NCBI RefSeq assembly: GCF_012395835.1
Contig: NZ_JAAZSQ010000009.1
Coordinates: 431 to 64,430, forward strand
DNA length: 64,000 bases
Origin: Arthrobacter mobilis
Lineage (GTDB): Bacteria; Actinomycetota; Actinomycetes; Actinomycetales; Micrococcaceae
Direction: 5' to 3'
Part shown: one piece after another, positions 56,589 through 64,000 of the stretch
Position numbering within the stretch: the stretch's first letter is position 1
Layout of the letters: each line of letters opens with the position of its first letter
Translations under genes and position numbers: made by a program
Notes under the pieces: model-generated
Seen by the model: the letters and a program-made list of their open reading frames with translations, nothing else
Told to the model about the DNA's origin: nothing
The model's database searches: none

Positions 56589-57480
56589 CGTCCCCGCCGC
56601 TTTCGGGGCTGCCGGATCCGGGCGGGTGCAGCCGGGTCCGCTCCTGCTCCTCCAGGGCCTGCTGCACCGCGGCCCGGCGGGCCCGGCCGGCGCCCGGCAG
56701 CGGCAGCGGGAAGCGCCCGGGCAACCGGTACTTGGTCCGGGCCAGGTCCTCCACCAGCTCCATCGGCAGCACCAGCGGCAGTTCACCGAAGGCCTCGCGG
56801 GTGTTCTCGATGACCCGCCGGCCCATGGCGTGGTTGCCGGCCCCGCCCACGACGGCGCCGATGCCGAAGGGCACCGCCCGGCCGAGCAGCGCCGTGCCCT
56901 GTTTGGCCAGGAGCCTTTTCAGGAAGCGCTTGCGCAGGCTGCGCACCAGCGACCCGACGAGCCCGGAGGGCATGCTCTGGCCCACGAGGTTGCCCCAGTT
57001 CAGCCCCGGGGCGGCCCCGCGCTGTCCGGCGAACTCCTTGATCAGCGCCCCGCCTTCGTCGCCCATGATGATGGCCATGACCATCGCCTGCGCCCGCTCG
57101 GGTTCGGCGGTGGGGATGCCGTGCAGTTCCGCGACCGACTGGGCGTACAGGGCGGTGGCCTCCAGGAAGCCGACGGTGGCCGCCGCGGAGAGTCCCAGGG
57201 TGGCCAGGGTGCCGATCCCGGGAACGATCGCGAACGCGCCCACCGTGGCACCGCCGGCGGTCACGGCGGCCAGGTAGTCCCGCTCCAGCCGGCCGGCCAG
57301 CTCAGCCGGGCCCGCATCGGGGTACTTGCGCCGGTAGCGGTTCAGGTTGGCCAGCACCAGCGGCCGCTGCACCTCCAGCGCCTTCAGGATGGCGTTGGCC
57401 AGACCCGGCTTCGGATTGCCGTGCTTGTCGAAGGCGGCCCCCGCCGCCATCCTCATTGCCGGGTTGAATTTCCTTCCCAT
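56581..57480 (-). CDS. EcsC-family protein
   Basis: A 299-residue protein of the EcsC family: GRLERDYLAAVTAGGATVGAFAIVPGIGTLATLGLSAAATVGFLEATALYAQSVAELHG and a C-terminal RAVPFGIGAVVGGAGNHAMGRRVIENTREAFG. It has hydrophobic helices (about 75-110 and 200-225) suggesting membrane association; role unknown. ATG at 57480 or 57486 (GGAGGG upstream). pxpA starts inside its last codons, so it heads the pxp transcript. Confidence 0.82.
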   Translation of the reverse strand: MGRKFNPAMRMAAGAAFDKHGNPKPGLANAILKALEVQRPLVLANLNRYRRKYPDAGPAELAGRLERDYLAAVTAGGATVGAFAIVPGIGTLATLGLSAAATVGFLEATALYAQSVAELHGIPTAEPERAQAMVMAIIMGDEGGALIKEFAGQRGAAPGLNWGNLVGQSMPSGLVGSLVRSLRKRFLKRLLAKQGTALLGRAVPFGIGAVVGGAGNHAMGRRVIENTREAFGELPLVLPMELVEDLARTKYRLPGRFPLPLPGAGRARRAAVQQALEEQERTRLHPPGSGSPESGGDGA

Positions 57481-57581
57481 GGCCATAAGCCCTCCGAAAG
57501 CAGTTGCCGCACCAGCATGGACAGGACCCAGCCTATGTCGCCGAGGGCCCTGCGGCGAGCGGAGCGGATTGCGGGAGGCGG

Positions 57582-58601
57582 TCAGCCCAGCCCCCAGGCC
57601 CCGGCCAGCAGCTCGTAGGAACGTTCCCGGACGGCCGGGTCCCAGGCATAGGTGACGACCATCAGCTCGTCGATGCCGGCGCTGCCGGCCAGCCGCTCCA
57701 GCTGCGCGCGCACCGTCTCCGGGGTGCCGACGGCGCTGGCGGCCATCCGGGCCCGCACCTGCGCGGCTTCCTCCGGCTGCCAGCCGGCCATCACATCCGG
57801 CACCGGCGGCTGGACCGGCCGCCGGCCGTGAGCGACGATGTCCCTCACCAGCAGCCGGTGCGAGCTGAACTGGAACTCGGCCTCTTCCTGGCTCCCGGCC
57901 ACCAGCACATTGACCCCGGCGATTACGTAGGGCTCGGCAATCTGGGCGGTGTCGGCGGCGGGATTGAAGTTCTGCCGGTAGACGGCGACCGCCTCGTTCA
58001 GCGACTGCGGGGCAAAATGCGAGGCGGCGGCAAAGGGCAGCCCCAGCAGCGCCGCCACCGCCGCGCCGCCGGTGGAGGAGCCGAGCACGCACATCGGCAC
58101 CTGGGTGTTCCGCGCGGTCACGGCGCGCACCAGGGTGCCTTCCTGGGCGCCGAACAGCTGCTGCAGTTCCACGATCTCCCCGGCGAAGGCCTGGCCGGAG
58201 GAATCGCCCCGGCGCAGCATCGCGGCCGTCCGCGGGTCGGTCCCCGGGGCGCGGCCGAGCCCGAGGTCGATCCGGTCCGGGTACATGTTGGCCAGCGTGC
58301 CGAACTGTTCGGCGACCACCAGCGGGGCATGGTTGGGCAGCATCACTCCCCCGGCGCCGATGCGGATCCGGGAGGTGCGGGCCGCGGCATGACCGATCAG
58401 CACCGTGGTCGCCGAGCTGGCCACGCCCTCGTTGTTATGGTGCTCGGCGTACCAAAACCGCTTGTACCCGGTACGGTCGGCGAGCTCGGCCAGCCGGGCG
58501 CTGGCCTCGATCGCCTCCCCGACCGACTGGCCGGCGGAGAGCGGGGCGAGATCCAGGACCGAGAGCTGGACGGTGCCGGCGGGGGCGAAGGCGGTGGACA
58601 T
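57582..58601 (-). CDS. LLM-class flavin-dependent oxidoreductase
   Basis: A 339-residue bacterial luciferase-like monooxygenase of the single-component MsnO8-type: LSVLDLAPLSAGQS, YKRFWYAEHHNNEGVASSATTVLIGHAAARTSRIRIGAGGVMLPNHAPLVVAEQFGTL and LGLGRAPGTD. Binds FMN; substrate unknown. ATG at 58601 has CAGGAGTCC. Stands alone with short gaps to both sides. Confidence 0.92.
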   Translation of the reverse strand: MSTAFAPAGTVQLSVLDLAPLSAGQSVGEAIEASARLAELADRTGYKRFWYAEHHNNEGVASSATTVLIGHAAARTSRIRIGAGGVMLPNHAPLVVAEQFGTLANMYPDRIDLGLGRAPGTDPRTAAMLRRGDSSGQAFAGEIVELQQLFGAQEGTLVRAVTARNTQVPMCVLGSSTGGAAVAALLGLPFAAASHFAPQSLNEAVAVYRQNFNPAADTAQIAEPYVIAGVNVLVAGSQEEAEFQFSSHRLLVRDIVAHGRRPVQPPVPDVMAGWQPEEAAQVRARMAASAVGTPETVRAQLERLAGSAGIDELMVVTYAWDPAVRERSYELLAGAWGLG

Positions 58602-58693
58602 GGCGGGACTCCTGGTGCAAGTGGCGGCGGGGAGTGGCGGGTTCCCGTTCCCAAGCCTACTGTCCGGCCCGCTGGCGGGCAGCAGGCAGGGCG

Positions 58694-59314
58694 TCAGCGG
58701 GCGAGGTAGCGGGCCAGGAAGATGCCGACGTCGCGGAGCTCGTCCCGGCCGATCCGGTGGCCCATCCCGGGATAGGTCCGGGCCGTCAGCAGGGTGTGGG
58801 CCTGCAGCCAGGCGGCGGTGTACTGCACGGCGCCGGGATGGATGAACCCGTCGCGTACGTCGCGGCCCCAGAAGAACGGCACCGCCGCATCCGGCTCGTC
58901 GGACAGGGCCAGCAGTTCGTGCTTGAGCACGAACCCGGACAGGCCGACGGCGGCGCGGAAGCCGTGCGGGCGCAGCCGCAGCAGCGTGGTCGCCAGGGCC
59001 ATGCCCTGCGAAAAGCCCAGCAGGCTCACCCCGCGGAAATCTCCGGCGGCCAGCACCGGGTCCAGCCAGGCGAACACCCGGGCGGCACTGTCCAGGACCT
59101 CGGAGACGTCCGGGGCCAGCAGCGGATCGAGCAGGAACCAGCCAAAGCTGCCGCCGACGTCGAAATGGCCGCGCAGCGCCACGCCGGTGACGTTGGGCGG
59201 CAGCACGCCGAACAGGGGCAGCAGCTTCTCCTCGGAGGATCCGTAGCCGTGCAGCATCACCAGCAGTTCGGTGCCTGCCCGCTCCGCTTCGGGCCGCGAC
59301 CAGACCGGGGCCAT
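58694..59314 (-). CDS. Phospholipase/carboxylesterase-type alpha/beta hydrolase
   Basis: A 206-residue compact alpha/beta hydrolase: LLVMLHGYGSSEEKLLPLF, nucleophile elbow LLGFSQGMALA (Ser in GFSQG), GRDVRDGFIHPGAVQY (acid) and GMGHRIGRDEL (His). Resembles the carboxylesterase/dienelactone-type family. Cytoplasmic. The ATG overlaps the stop of the membrane gene by one base (TGATG at 59312-59316). Confidence 0.9.
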   Translation of the reverse strand: MAPVWSRPEAERAGTELLVMLHGYGSSEEKLLPLFGVLPPNVTGVALRGHFDVGGSFGWFLLDPLLAPDVSEVLDSAARVFAWLDPVLAAGDFRGVSLLGFSQGMALATTLLRLRPHGFRAAVGLSGFVLKHELLALSDEPDAAVPFFWGRDVRDGFIHPGAVQYTAAWLQAHTLLTARTYPGMGHRIGRDELRDVGIFLARYLAR

Positions 59315-59736
59315 CAGCGCGGCTTCTTGCTGCCGAGCACCGCCAGGGAGAGCACGATCCCGGCCATGCACACCGCGGTGGCCGCGAACGGGGTGAACTG
59401 GCCGGACGGAAACAGCAGGGTCAGCGCCATGGTCAGCGGCAGCCAGAGCAGGGCCCAGCCGAGCGCGGTGAACAGCGGGGCATACAGCTCCCCGCGCGCC
59501 ATCCGGCGGAAGGCCACGATGCCCAGCACCAGCACACCCAGGCCGCCGGCGAGCGCCACCAGGGCGCCGAAGATGCCCGGCTGCAGCCAGCCCTCCGGCC
59601 CGGCGGCCCGGGAGGGAAGGCCCAGGTAGTGCGCGGTGGCGCGGTCGGTGCCCACCGCCGCGACGACGACGGCCACGGCCATCAGCAGCAGGTTGAACAC
59701 CTGGAGAAGCACCAGCCGCCATTGGTCCGCCCTCAT
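59314..59736 (-). CDS. Small four-helix membrane protein
   Basis: A 140-residue protein with about four membrane segments (LLQVFNLLLMAVAVVVAAV, IFGALVALAGGLGVLVLGIVAF, LGWALLWLPLTMALTLLF, AATAVCMAGIVLSLAVL). Family not recognised. ATG at 59736 is chosen because TAGAGT lies 7 bases upstream on the minus strand (59744-59749), implying a leaderless mRNA. Coupled to the carboxylesterase gene. Confidence 0.78.
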   Translation of the reverse strand: MRADQWRLVLLQVFNLLLMAVAVVVAAVGTDRATAHYLGLPSRAAGPEGWLQPGIFGALVALAGGLGVLVLGIVAFRRMARGELYAPLFTALGWALLWLPLTMALTLLFPSGQFTPFAATAVCMAGIVLSLAVLGSKKPR

Positions 59737-59751
59737 GACTGCCACTCTAGG

Positions 59752-59814
59752 CGTCGACGTTGCAGATCACGCCCGATTGGGCCGGTGAAGCGGGCATTAT
59801 CTGCGGCGTCGACG
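59752..59814. repeat. Imperfect inverted repeat upstream of the fru promoter
   Basis: Arms 59752-59767 and 59799-59814 pair over 16 bp (two G-U pairs) with inner GCCCG/CGGGC (59771-59775 and 59791-59795). It lies between divergent genes. A stem-loop or a regulator site is possible. Confidence 0.5.
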
Positions 59815-59854
59815 GGAGCGGACGCCCGGGCATTTTTGCTTTTGTGGTTTTCCA

Positions 59855-59884
59855 TTGACATTCGGAAACAAACACAGATAAAGT
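59855..59884 (+). promoter_or_regulatory. Promoter of the fructose operon
   Basis: TTGACA at 59855-59860 and TAAAGT at 59879-59884 are 18 bases apart. GTTTTCC (59847-59853) and GGAAAC (59864-59869) are complementary around the -35, a plausible operator for the DeoR-type repressor encoded next. Confidence 0.75.
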
Positions 59885-59954
59885 CATGGAAACGCAGAAC
59901 CGTGTGGCCCGCCTCACAGCACCGGCCACCCCCGACGGCACCGACAGGAGGAAC

Positions 59955-60740
59955 ATGTTCGCCGAGGAGCGCCACCGCAAGATCGGTGAGCTGGTGGCCG
60001 CCCAGGGCCGGGTGAGCGTGGCCGAGCTGGCCGGCCGGTTCGACATCACCAAGGAAACCGTCCGCCGGGATCTGGCCCTCCTCGAAAGCGACGGCAGGCT
60101 GCGCCGGGTCCACGGCGGCGCCGTGGCCGCGGGCAAGGCCAGCACCTCCGAGCAGAGCCTGGGCACCCGTCAGCTGATGCACCACGACCGCAAGCTGCGC
60201 ATTGCCCGCAAGGCGCTGGAGCTGGTCCCCTCCGGGGCGGCTTCGATGATCCTGGACGCCGGCACCACCACCGAACTGCTGGCCGAACTGCTCACCACCG
60301 AACTGCCGGCCGGCCGCGCCGACGAACTGCTGGTGATCACCCACGCCCTGCCGATTGCCTACAAGCTCTCGATCGGGTCGCGGCTGCAGCTGGAGACCAT
60401 CGGCGGACGCGTGCGCGGGCTGACCAGCGCGGCCATCGGCGCCCGGGCAGTGGAGCAGTTCCGCGCGCTGCGGCCGGATATCGCGTTCATCGGCGCCAAC
60501 GGCATCGACGCCGGCTTCGGTCTGAGCACCCCGGACGCGCTCGAGGCGGCGGTCAAGACCGCCATTGTCGACTCCGCCCGCCGCGTGGTGGTGCTGGCGG
60601 ACTCCTCCAAGCTGGGCGAGGAAACCCTGGTCCGCTTCGCCGCCCTGGCGGACGTGGACACCCTGGTCACCGATACCGAACCGGATCCGGGCCTGGCCCG
60701 GGCCCTGGATGAGGCCGATGTGGAAGTAGTGCTGGCATGA
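59955..60740 (+). CDS. fruR: DeoR-family regulator of the fructose operon
   Basis: A 261-residue DeoR-type regulator: N-terminal winged helix (RVSVAELAGRFDITKETVRRDLALLE, about 17-43) and a C-terminal sugar-phosphate effector domain (SMILDAGTTTELLAELL, AFIGANGIDAGFGLSTPD, VVVLADSSKLGEE). It is the first gene of an operon with fruK and fruA, so I infer it senses a fructose phosphate. ATG at 59955 has AGGAGG; the longer in-frame start at 59886 adds 23 unrelated residues. Confidence 0.92.
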   Translation: MFAEERHRKIGELVAAQGRVSVAELAGRFDITKETVRRDLALLESDGRLRRVHGGAVAAGKASTSEQSLGTRQLMHHDRKLRIARKALELVPSGAASMILDAGTTTELLAELLTTELPAGRADELLVITHALPIAYKLSIGSRLQLETIGGRVRGLTSAAIGARAVEQFRALRPDIAFIGANGIDAGFGLSTPDALEAAVKTAIVDSARRVVVLADSSKLGEETLVRFAALADVDTLVTDTEPDPGLARALDEADVEVVLA

Positions 60741-61693
60741 TCATCACCCTGACCGCCAATCCGAGCCTGGACCGGACCGTGGAACTGGCTGCCCCGCTGG
60801 TGCGCGGCGGCGTCCAGCGCGCCGTCTCCGCCAGCCGGCAGGCCGCCGGCAAGGGAGTGAATGTCTCCCGCGTGCTGGCCGCCTCCGGGCTGGAGACCCT
60901 GGCCATCCTGCCCGGGGACCCGGAGGACGAGGTCCCGGTCCGGCTGCGGCTGGACGGGCTGGCGCACCTGGCCGTGCCGGTCGGCGCGGACCTGCGCAGC
61001 AACATCACGCTCACCGAGCCGGACGGCACCACCACCAAGATCAACGAACCCGGCCCGGTGCTCCCGCCGGCGCGGCAGGAGCAGCTCGCGGCCGCGGTGG
61101 TGGAGAAGGCCGCCGGCGCCGCCTGGCTCGTGCTGGCCGGCTCCCTGCCGCCCGGCGTGCCGGCCGGCTTCTACGCCACCCTGGTGGCCATGGTCCGCGG
61201 CCGGCTCGGGGAGCAGGCCCCGCGGATCGCGGTGGACACCTCCGGCGACCCCCTGCGGGCGCTCTTCGCCGCCGGGCCGGAAGCGGTTCCGGACCTGGTC
61301 AAACCCAACGCCGAGGAACTGGCCGAACTGACCGGCCGCCACGACGAGGCAGCCCTCGAGGCGGACCCGGCGCTGGCCGCGGCCGCGGCCAAGCTGCTGC
61401 TGGAGGACGGGGCCGGCGCCGTGCTGGCCACGCTTGGGTCCAAGGGTGCCGTGCTGGCCACCCCCGCCGGGTCCTGGTTCGCCACCCATGCCCCCATCAC
61501 CGCGCGCAGCACCGTCGGCGCCGGGGATTCCTCGCTCGCCGGCTACCTGCTGGCGCACAGCCGGGGCGGCTCCGCCCCGGACTGCCTCCGCCAGGCCGTC
61601 GCCCACGGGGCGGCAGCCGCCGCCCTGCCCGGCACGACCCTGCCGGCCCTGAACCAGACCACGCCGGACGCCGTCGTCGTCACGGCCCTCTAG
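60737..61693 (+). CDS. fruK: 1-phosphofructokinase
   Basis: A 318-residue PfkB/ribokinase-fold enzyme phosphorylating fructose 1-phosphate to the 1,6-bisphosphate. It opens with TLTANPSLDRTVEL, has GGKG-like AAGKGVNVSRVL, and the anion-hole/catalytic block STVGAGDSSLAGYLLA (catalytic Asp). ATGA overlap with fruR gives translational coupling. Confidence 0.95.
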   Translation: MIITLTANPSLDRTVELAAPLVRGGVQRAVSASRQAAGKGVNVSRVLAASGLETLAILPGDPEDEVPVRLRLDGLAHLAVPVGADLRSNITLTEPDGTTTKINEPGPVLPPARQEQLAAAVVEKAAGAAWLVLAGSLPPGVPAGFYATLVAMVRGRLGEQAPRIAVDTSGDPLRALFAAGPEAVPDLVKPNAEELAELTGRHDEAALEADPALAAAAAKLLLEDGAGAVLATLGSKGAVLATPAGSWFATHAPITARSTVGAGDSSLAGYLLAHSRGGSAPDCLRQAVAHGAAAAALPGTTLPALNQTTPDAVVVTAL

Positions 61694-61725
61694 AACCCGT
61701 CCTAAGGAAGGCAAGGAAGATACCT

Positions 61726-63765
61726 ATGTCCCGCCTCATCACCCCGGAACTCGTCGCGCTGGACCGCAATTTCGGTTCCAGCTCCGCCGAGGTCATCCGC
61801 GAACTGACCCAGATGGTGGTCCGCAGCGGCCGCGCGAGCGGATTCGAGGGCCTCTACGCCGATGCCATCGCCCGCGAGCAGAAAACAGCCACCGGCGTCC
61901 CCGGCGGCATCGCCATCCCGCACTGCCGCTCCGAGGCCGTGCTCGAGCCCACCCTGGCCATGGTCCGGCTGGACCCGGCCGTGGGCTTCGGCGCCAAGGA
62001 CGGCCCGGCGGACCTGGTCTTCTTCATCGCTGCTCCGGCCGGGGCGGACCAGGAGCACCTGAAGCTGCTGTCCAAGCTGGCCCGTTCGCTGATGAAGAAG
62101 GACTTCACCGCCGCGCTGCGCGCCGCCGGTTCCGCACAGGATGTCGTGGACCTGGTCGAAGGCGCGGTCGGGGACCAGCCCGCGGCAGCCGCTGCTGCTC
62201 CGGCCGCTGCTGCCGCCCCCGCCGCCGGGCCGGCCGAGCGGCAGCGCAGCCTCGTGGCCGTGACCGCCTGCCCCACCGGCATCGCGCACACCTACATGGC
62301 CGCCGACTCGCTGGTCGCCGCCGCCAAGGAGGCAGGGGTCGACCTGCAGGTGGAGACGCAGGGCTCGGCCGGCGCCAAGCCGCTGGATCCGGCGGTCATC
62401 CAGGCCGCCTCGGCCGTGATCTTCGCGGTGGATGTGGACGTGCGCGAAAAGGAGCGCTTCGCCGGCAAGCCGGTCATCCAGTCCCCGGTCAAGCGCGCCA
62501 TCGACGAGCCGGACCGGATGGTCCGCGAAGCCCTGTCCGCCGCCGACGATCCCAACGCCCGCCGGGTCAGCGGCGTGGCCGAGGTCGGCGCGCAGGCCGG
62601 GTCCCCGGCCGATGAGAATTTCGGCGCCAAGCTCAAGCGCGCCCTGCTGACCGGCGTCAGCTACATGATTCCGTTCGTGGCCGGCGGCGGCCTGCTGATC
62701 GCGCTGGGCTTTTTGCTCGGCGGCTACGCCATCACCGACGTGGCCGACCAGGTCTTGCTGGAGAACAGCCTCGCCAACCTGCCCGAGGGCGGGCTGCTGA
62801 CCTACCTGGGCGCGGTGCTGTTCAAGATCGGCGCGCTCTCCATGGGCTTCCTGGTCCCCGCGCTGGCCGGCTATATCGCCTACGCCCTGGCCGACCGGCC
62901 GGGCATCGCCCCCGGCTTCACCGCCGGTGCCGTCGCCGGCTTCATGGGCGCCGGCTTCCTCGGCGGCATCGTCGGCGGCCTGCTGGCCGGCTGGTTCGCC
63001 CACTGGCTCGGCACGCTGCCGGCACCGCGCTGGCTGCGCGGCCTCATGCCCGTGGTGATCATCCCGCTGCTGGCCTCGATCGTCGCCTCCGGTGCCATGT
63101 TCCTCTTCCTCGGCGGGCCGATCGCGGCGCTCACCGCGGGGCTGAACGGCTGGCTCTCGGGCATGACCGGCACCTCCGCGGTGATCCTGGGCGTCATCCT
63201 GGGCCTGATGATGTGCTTCGACCTGGGCGGCCCGGTGAACAAGGTGGCCTACTCCTTCGCCGTCGCCGGCCTGGGCGCCGGCACCATCGCCAACCAGGCC
63301 CCGTGGCAGATCATGGCCGCCGTAATGGCCGCCGGCATGGTTCCGCCGCTGGCCATGGCCCTGGCCACCGTGATCGACCGCAAGCGCTTCTCCCTGGCCG
63401 AGCGGGAAAACGGCAAGGCCGCCTGGCTGCTGGGCGCCTCGTTCATCTCCGAAGGTGCCATCCCGTTCGCCGCGGCCGACCCGCTGCGCGTAATTCCCGC
63501 CAGCATGCTCGGCGGTGCCGTCACCGGCGCCCTGTCCATGGCCGCGGGGGTCACCTCCCAGGCACCGCACGGCGGCATCTTCGTCTTCTTCGCCATCGGC
63601 AACATCGCCATGTTCGTGCTCTCGATCGTGGCCGGCGTGGTGGTGACGGCGCTGGCCGTCATCGGGCTCAAGCGCTACGCCGTCCGCCGCGCCGAGCGGC
63701 CCGAAGCCGCCGGCACCACCGGATCCGAAGCCACCCCTGCCGCCCGCCGGCAGCCGGCGGTCTAG
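61726..63765 (+). CDS. fruA: Fructose-specific PTS EIIABC
   Basis: A 679-residue phosphotransferase transporter. EIIA (about 1-150) has the phosphorylated His66 in IPHCRSEA; an Ala/Pro-rich linker (about 150-175) leads to EIIB with Cys182 in TACPTGIAHTYMAADSL; EIIC (about 300-660) has about ten membrane segments (SYMIPFVAGGGLLIALGFLLGG, FDLGGPVNKVAYSFA, EGAIPFAAADPLRVIPASM). It imports fructose and phosphorylates it to fructose 1-phosphate. ATG has GGAAGGCAAGGAAG upstream. Confidence 0.97.
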   Translation: MSRLITPELVALDRNFGSSSAEVIRELTQMVVRSGRASGFEGLYADAIAREQKTATGVPGGIAIPHCRSEAVLEPTLAMVRLDPAVGFGAKDGPADLVFFIAAPAGADQEHLKLLSKLARSLMKKDFTAALRAAGSAQDVVDLVEGAVGDQPAAAAAAPAAAAAPAAGPAERQRSLVAVTACPTGIAHTYMAADSLVAAAKEAGVDLQVETQGSAGAKPLDPAVIQAASAVIFAVDVDVREKERFAGKPVIQSPVKRAIDEPDRMVREALSAADDPNARRVSGVAEVGAQAGSPADENFGAKLKRALLTGVSYMIPFVAGGGLLIALGFLLGGYAITDVADQVLLENSLANLPEGGLLTYLGAVLFKIGALSMGFLVPALAGYIAYALADRPGIAPGFTAGAVAGFMGAGFLGGIVGGLLAGWFAHWLGTLPAPRWLRGLMPVVIIPLLASIVASGAMFLFLGGPIAALTAGLNGWLSGMTGTSAVILGVILGLMMCFDLGGPVNKVAYSFAVAGLGAGTIANQAPWQIMAAVMAAGMVPPLAMALATVIDRKRFSLAERENGKAAWLLGASFISEGAIPFAAADPLRVIPASMLGGAVTGALSMAAGVTSQAPHGGIFVFFAIGNIAMFVLSIVAGVVVTALAVIGLKRYAVRRAERPEAAGTTGSEATPAARRQPAV

Positions 63766-63829
63766 CCGGATCCCCGCGCGGACAGTAGCGTCAGTGACTG
63801 TTGAAGCTCTCGATGAAGCGAGGTACGCC

Positions 63830-64000
63830 ATGACCAGCATTACCGGAGTCGGGGTCAGCCCGGGCCGCGTGGTCGGTCCCGTGGTGCAGATGCCGCCGGC
63901 TGTGGCCGAACCGGCCCCGGACGGCGCCCTGCCGGCCGGAGCCACCCCGGAAACGGAAACTGAACGGATCAAGGCCGCCGCCAAGTCCGTCCAGGCGGTG
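63830..64000 (+). CDS. ptsI: PTS Enzyme I, N-terminal fragment
   Basis: The first 57 residues (cut by the window end) read MTSITGVGVSPGRVVGPVVQMPPAVAEPAP, the start of the PEP-protein phosphotransferase Enzyme I family, followed by ETERIKAAAKSVQAV. The enzyme takes phosphate from PEP to HPr. Its place behind fruA fits. Partial at the right edge. Confidence 0.88.
   Translation, partial: MTSITGVGVSPGRVVGPVVQMPPAVAEPAPDGALPAGATPETETERIKAAAKSVQAV

Overview
The window is high-GC chromosomal DNA packed with short intergenic gaps, ATGA/GTGA overlaps, GTG and TTG starts, and many start codons that sit 6-8 bases behind a TANNNT hexamer (probable leaderless mRNAs). Together with families such as DUF3151, DUF1876, DUF6286, Asp23/AmaP, a tRNA Glu-Asp-Phe cluster and a HutR-type IclR regulator, this points to an actinobacterium, most likely a member of the Micrococcaceae (Arthrobacter-like). 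I see no prophage, insertion sequence, CRISPR array or replication origin; it reads as ordinary chromosome with several catabolic and stress modules.

Layout. 1-10 kb: housekeeping (nitrilase-family hydrolase, purA, a DUF72 protein, SRPBCC protein, thymidine kinase, secreted HExxH-like protein, fructose-bisphosphate aldolase with a DUF3151 partner, peroxiredoxin, SPOUT RNA methyltransferase). 10-20 kb: amino-acid catabolism: a large Orn/Lys/Arg-type decarboxylase translationally coupled to an APC permease, then hutG, a divergent IclR regulator (hutR-like), hutU and hutH. Two nearly identical operator-like palindromes flank the regulator gene. 20-24 kb: Tat-type alpha/beta hydrolase, pyrE, nadE, xthA. 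24-27 kb: an overlapping Asp23/AmaP envelope-stress operon and a lipoprotein. 27-28.3 kb: a decayed membrane acyltransferase-like pseudogene. 28.4-28.8 kb: tRNA-Glu, -Asp, -Phe with promoter and terminator.

29-35.5 kb: signal peptidase I, Tat-exported multicopper oxidase, a membrane protein and a small metallopeptidase divergently arranged around a perfect 16-bp inverted repeat, a CDF cation-efflux pump, a tandem universal stress protein, a Rossmann-only protein and a CopC-type copper protein; together this looks like a metal and envelope homeostasis neighbourhood. 35.5-39.4 kb: purine (NCS2) permease, a 360-base gap that holds a strong candidate structured small RNA, two methyltransferase-fold proteins and a thiamine-binding protein. 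39.4-45.5 kb: a complete urease cluster transcribed ureA-B-C-E-F-G-D followed by a NiCoT nickel permease.

45.6-59.7 kb: a Nudix-NYN fusion protein, AzlCD amino-acid exporter, GH15 glucanohydrolase/trehalase-like enzyme, glycerophosphodiesterase, DUF445 protein, the 5-oxoprolinase genes pxpA-B-C, EcsC-like protein, LLM flavin oxidoreductase and a carboxylesterase with a membrane partner. 59.8-64 kb: the fructose phosphotransferase operon: DeoR-type repressor, fruK, fruA (EIIABC) and the start of ptsI, behind a clear promoter.

Common themes are nitrogen recovery (histidine, urea, 5-oxoproline, purine uptake) and short, translationally coupled operons. The items most worth a second look are the structured RNA at about 37.04-37.26 kb, the paired hut operators, the divergent 16-bp palindrome at 31.6 kb, the Nudix-NYN fusion and a probable CTG start at 49,019.
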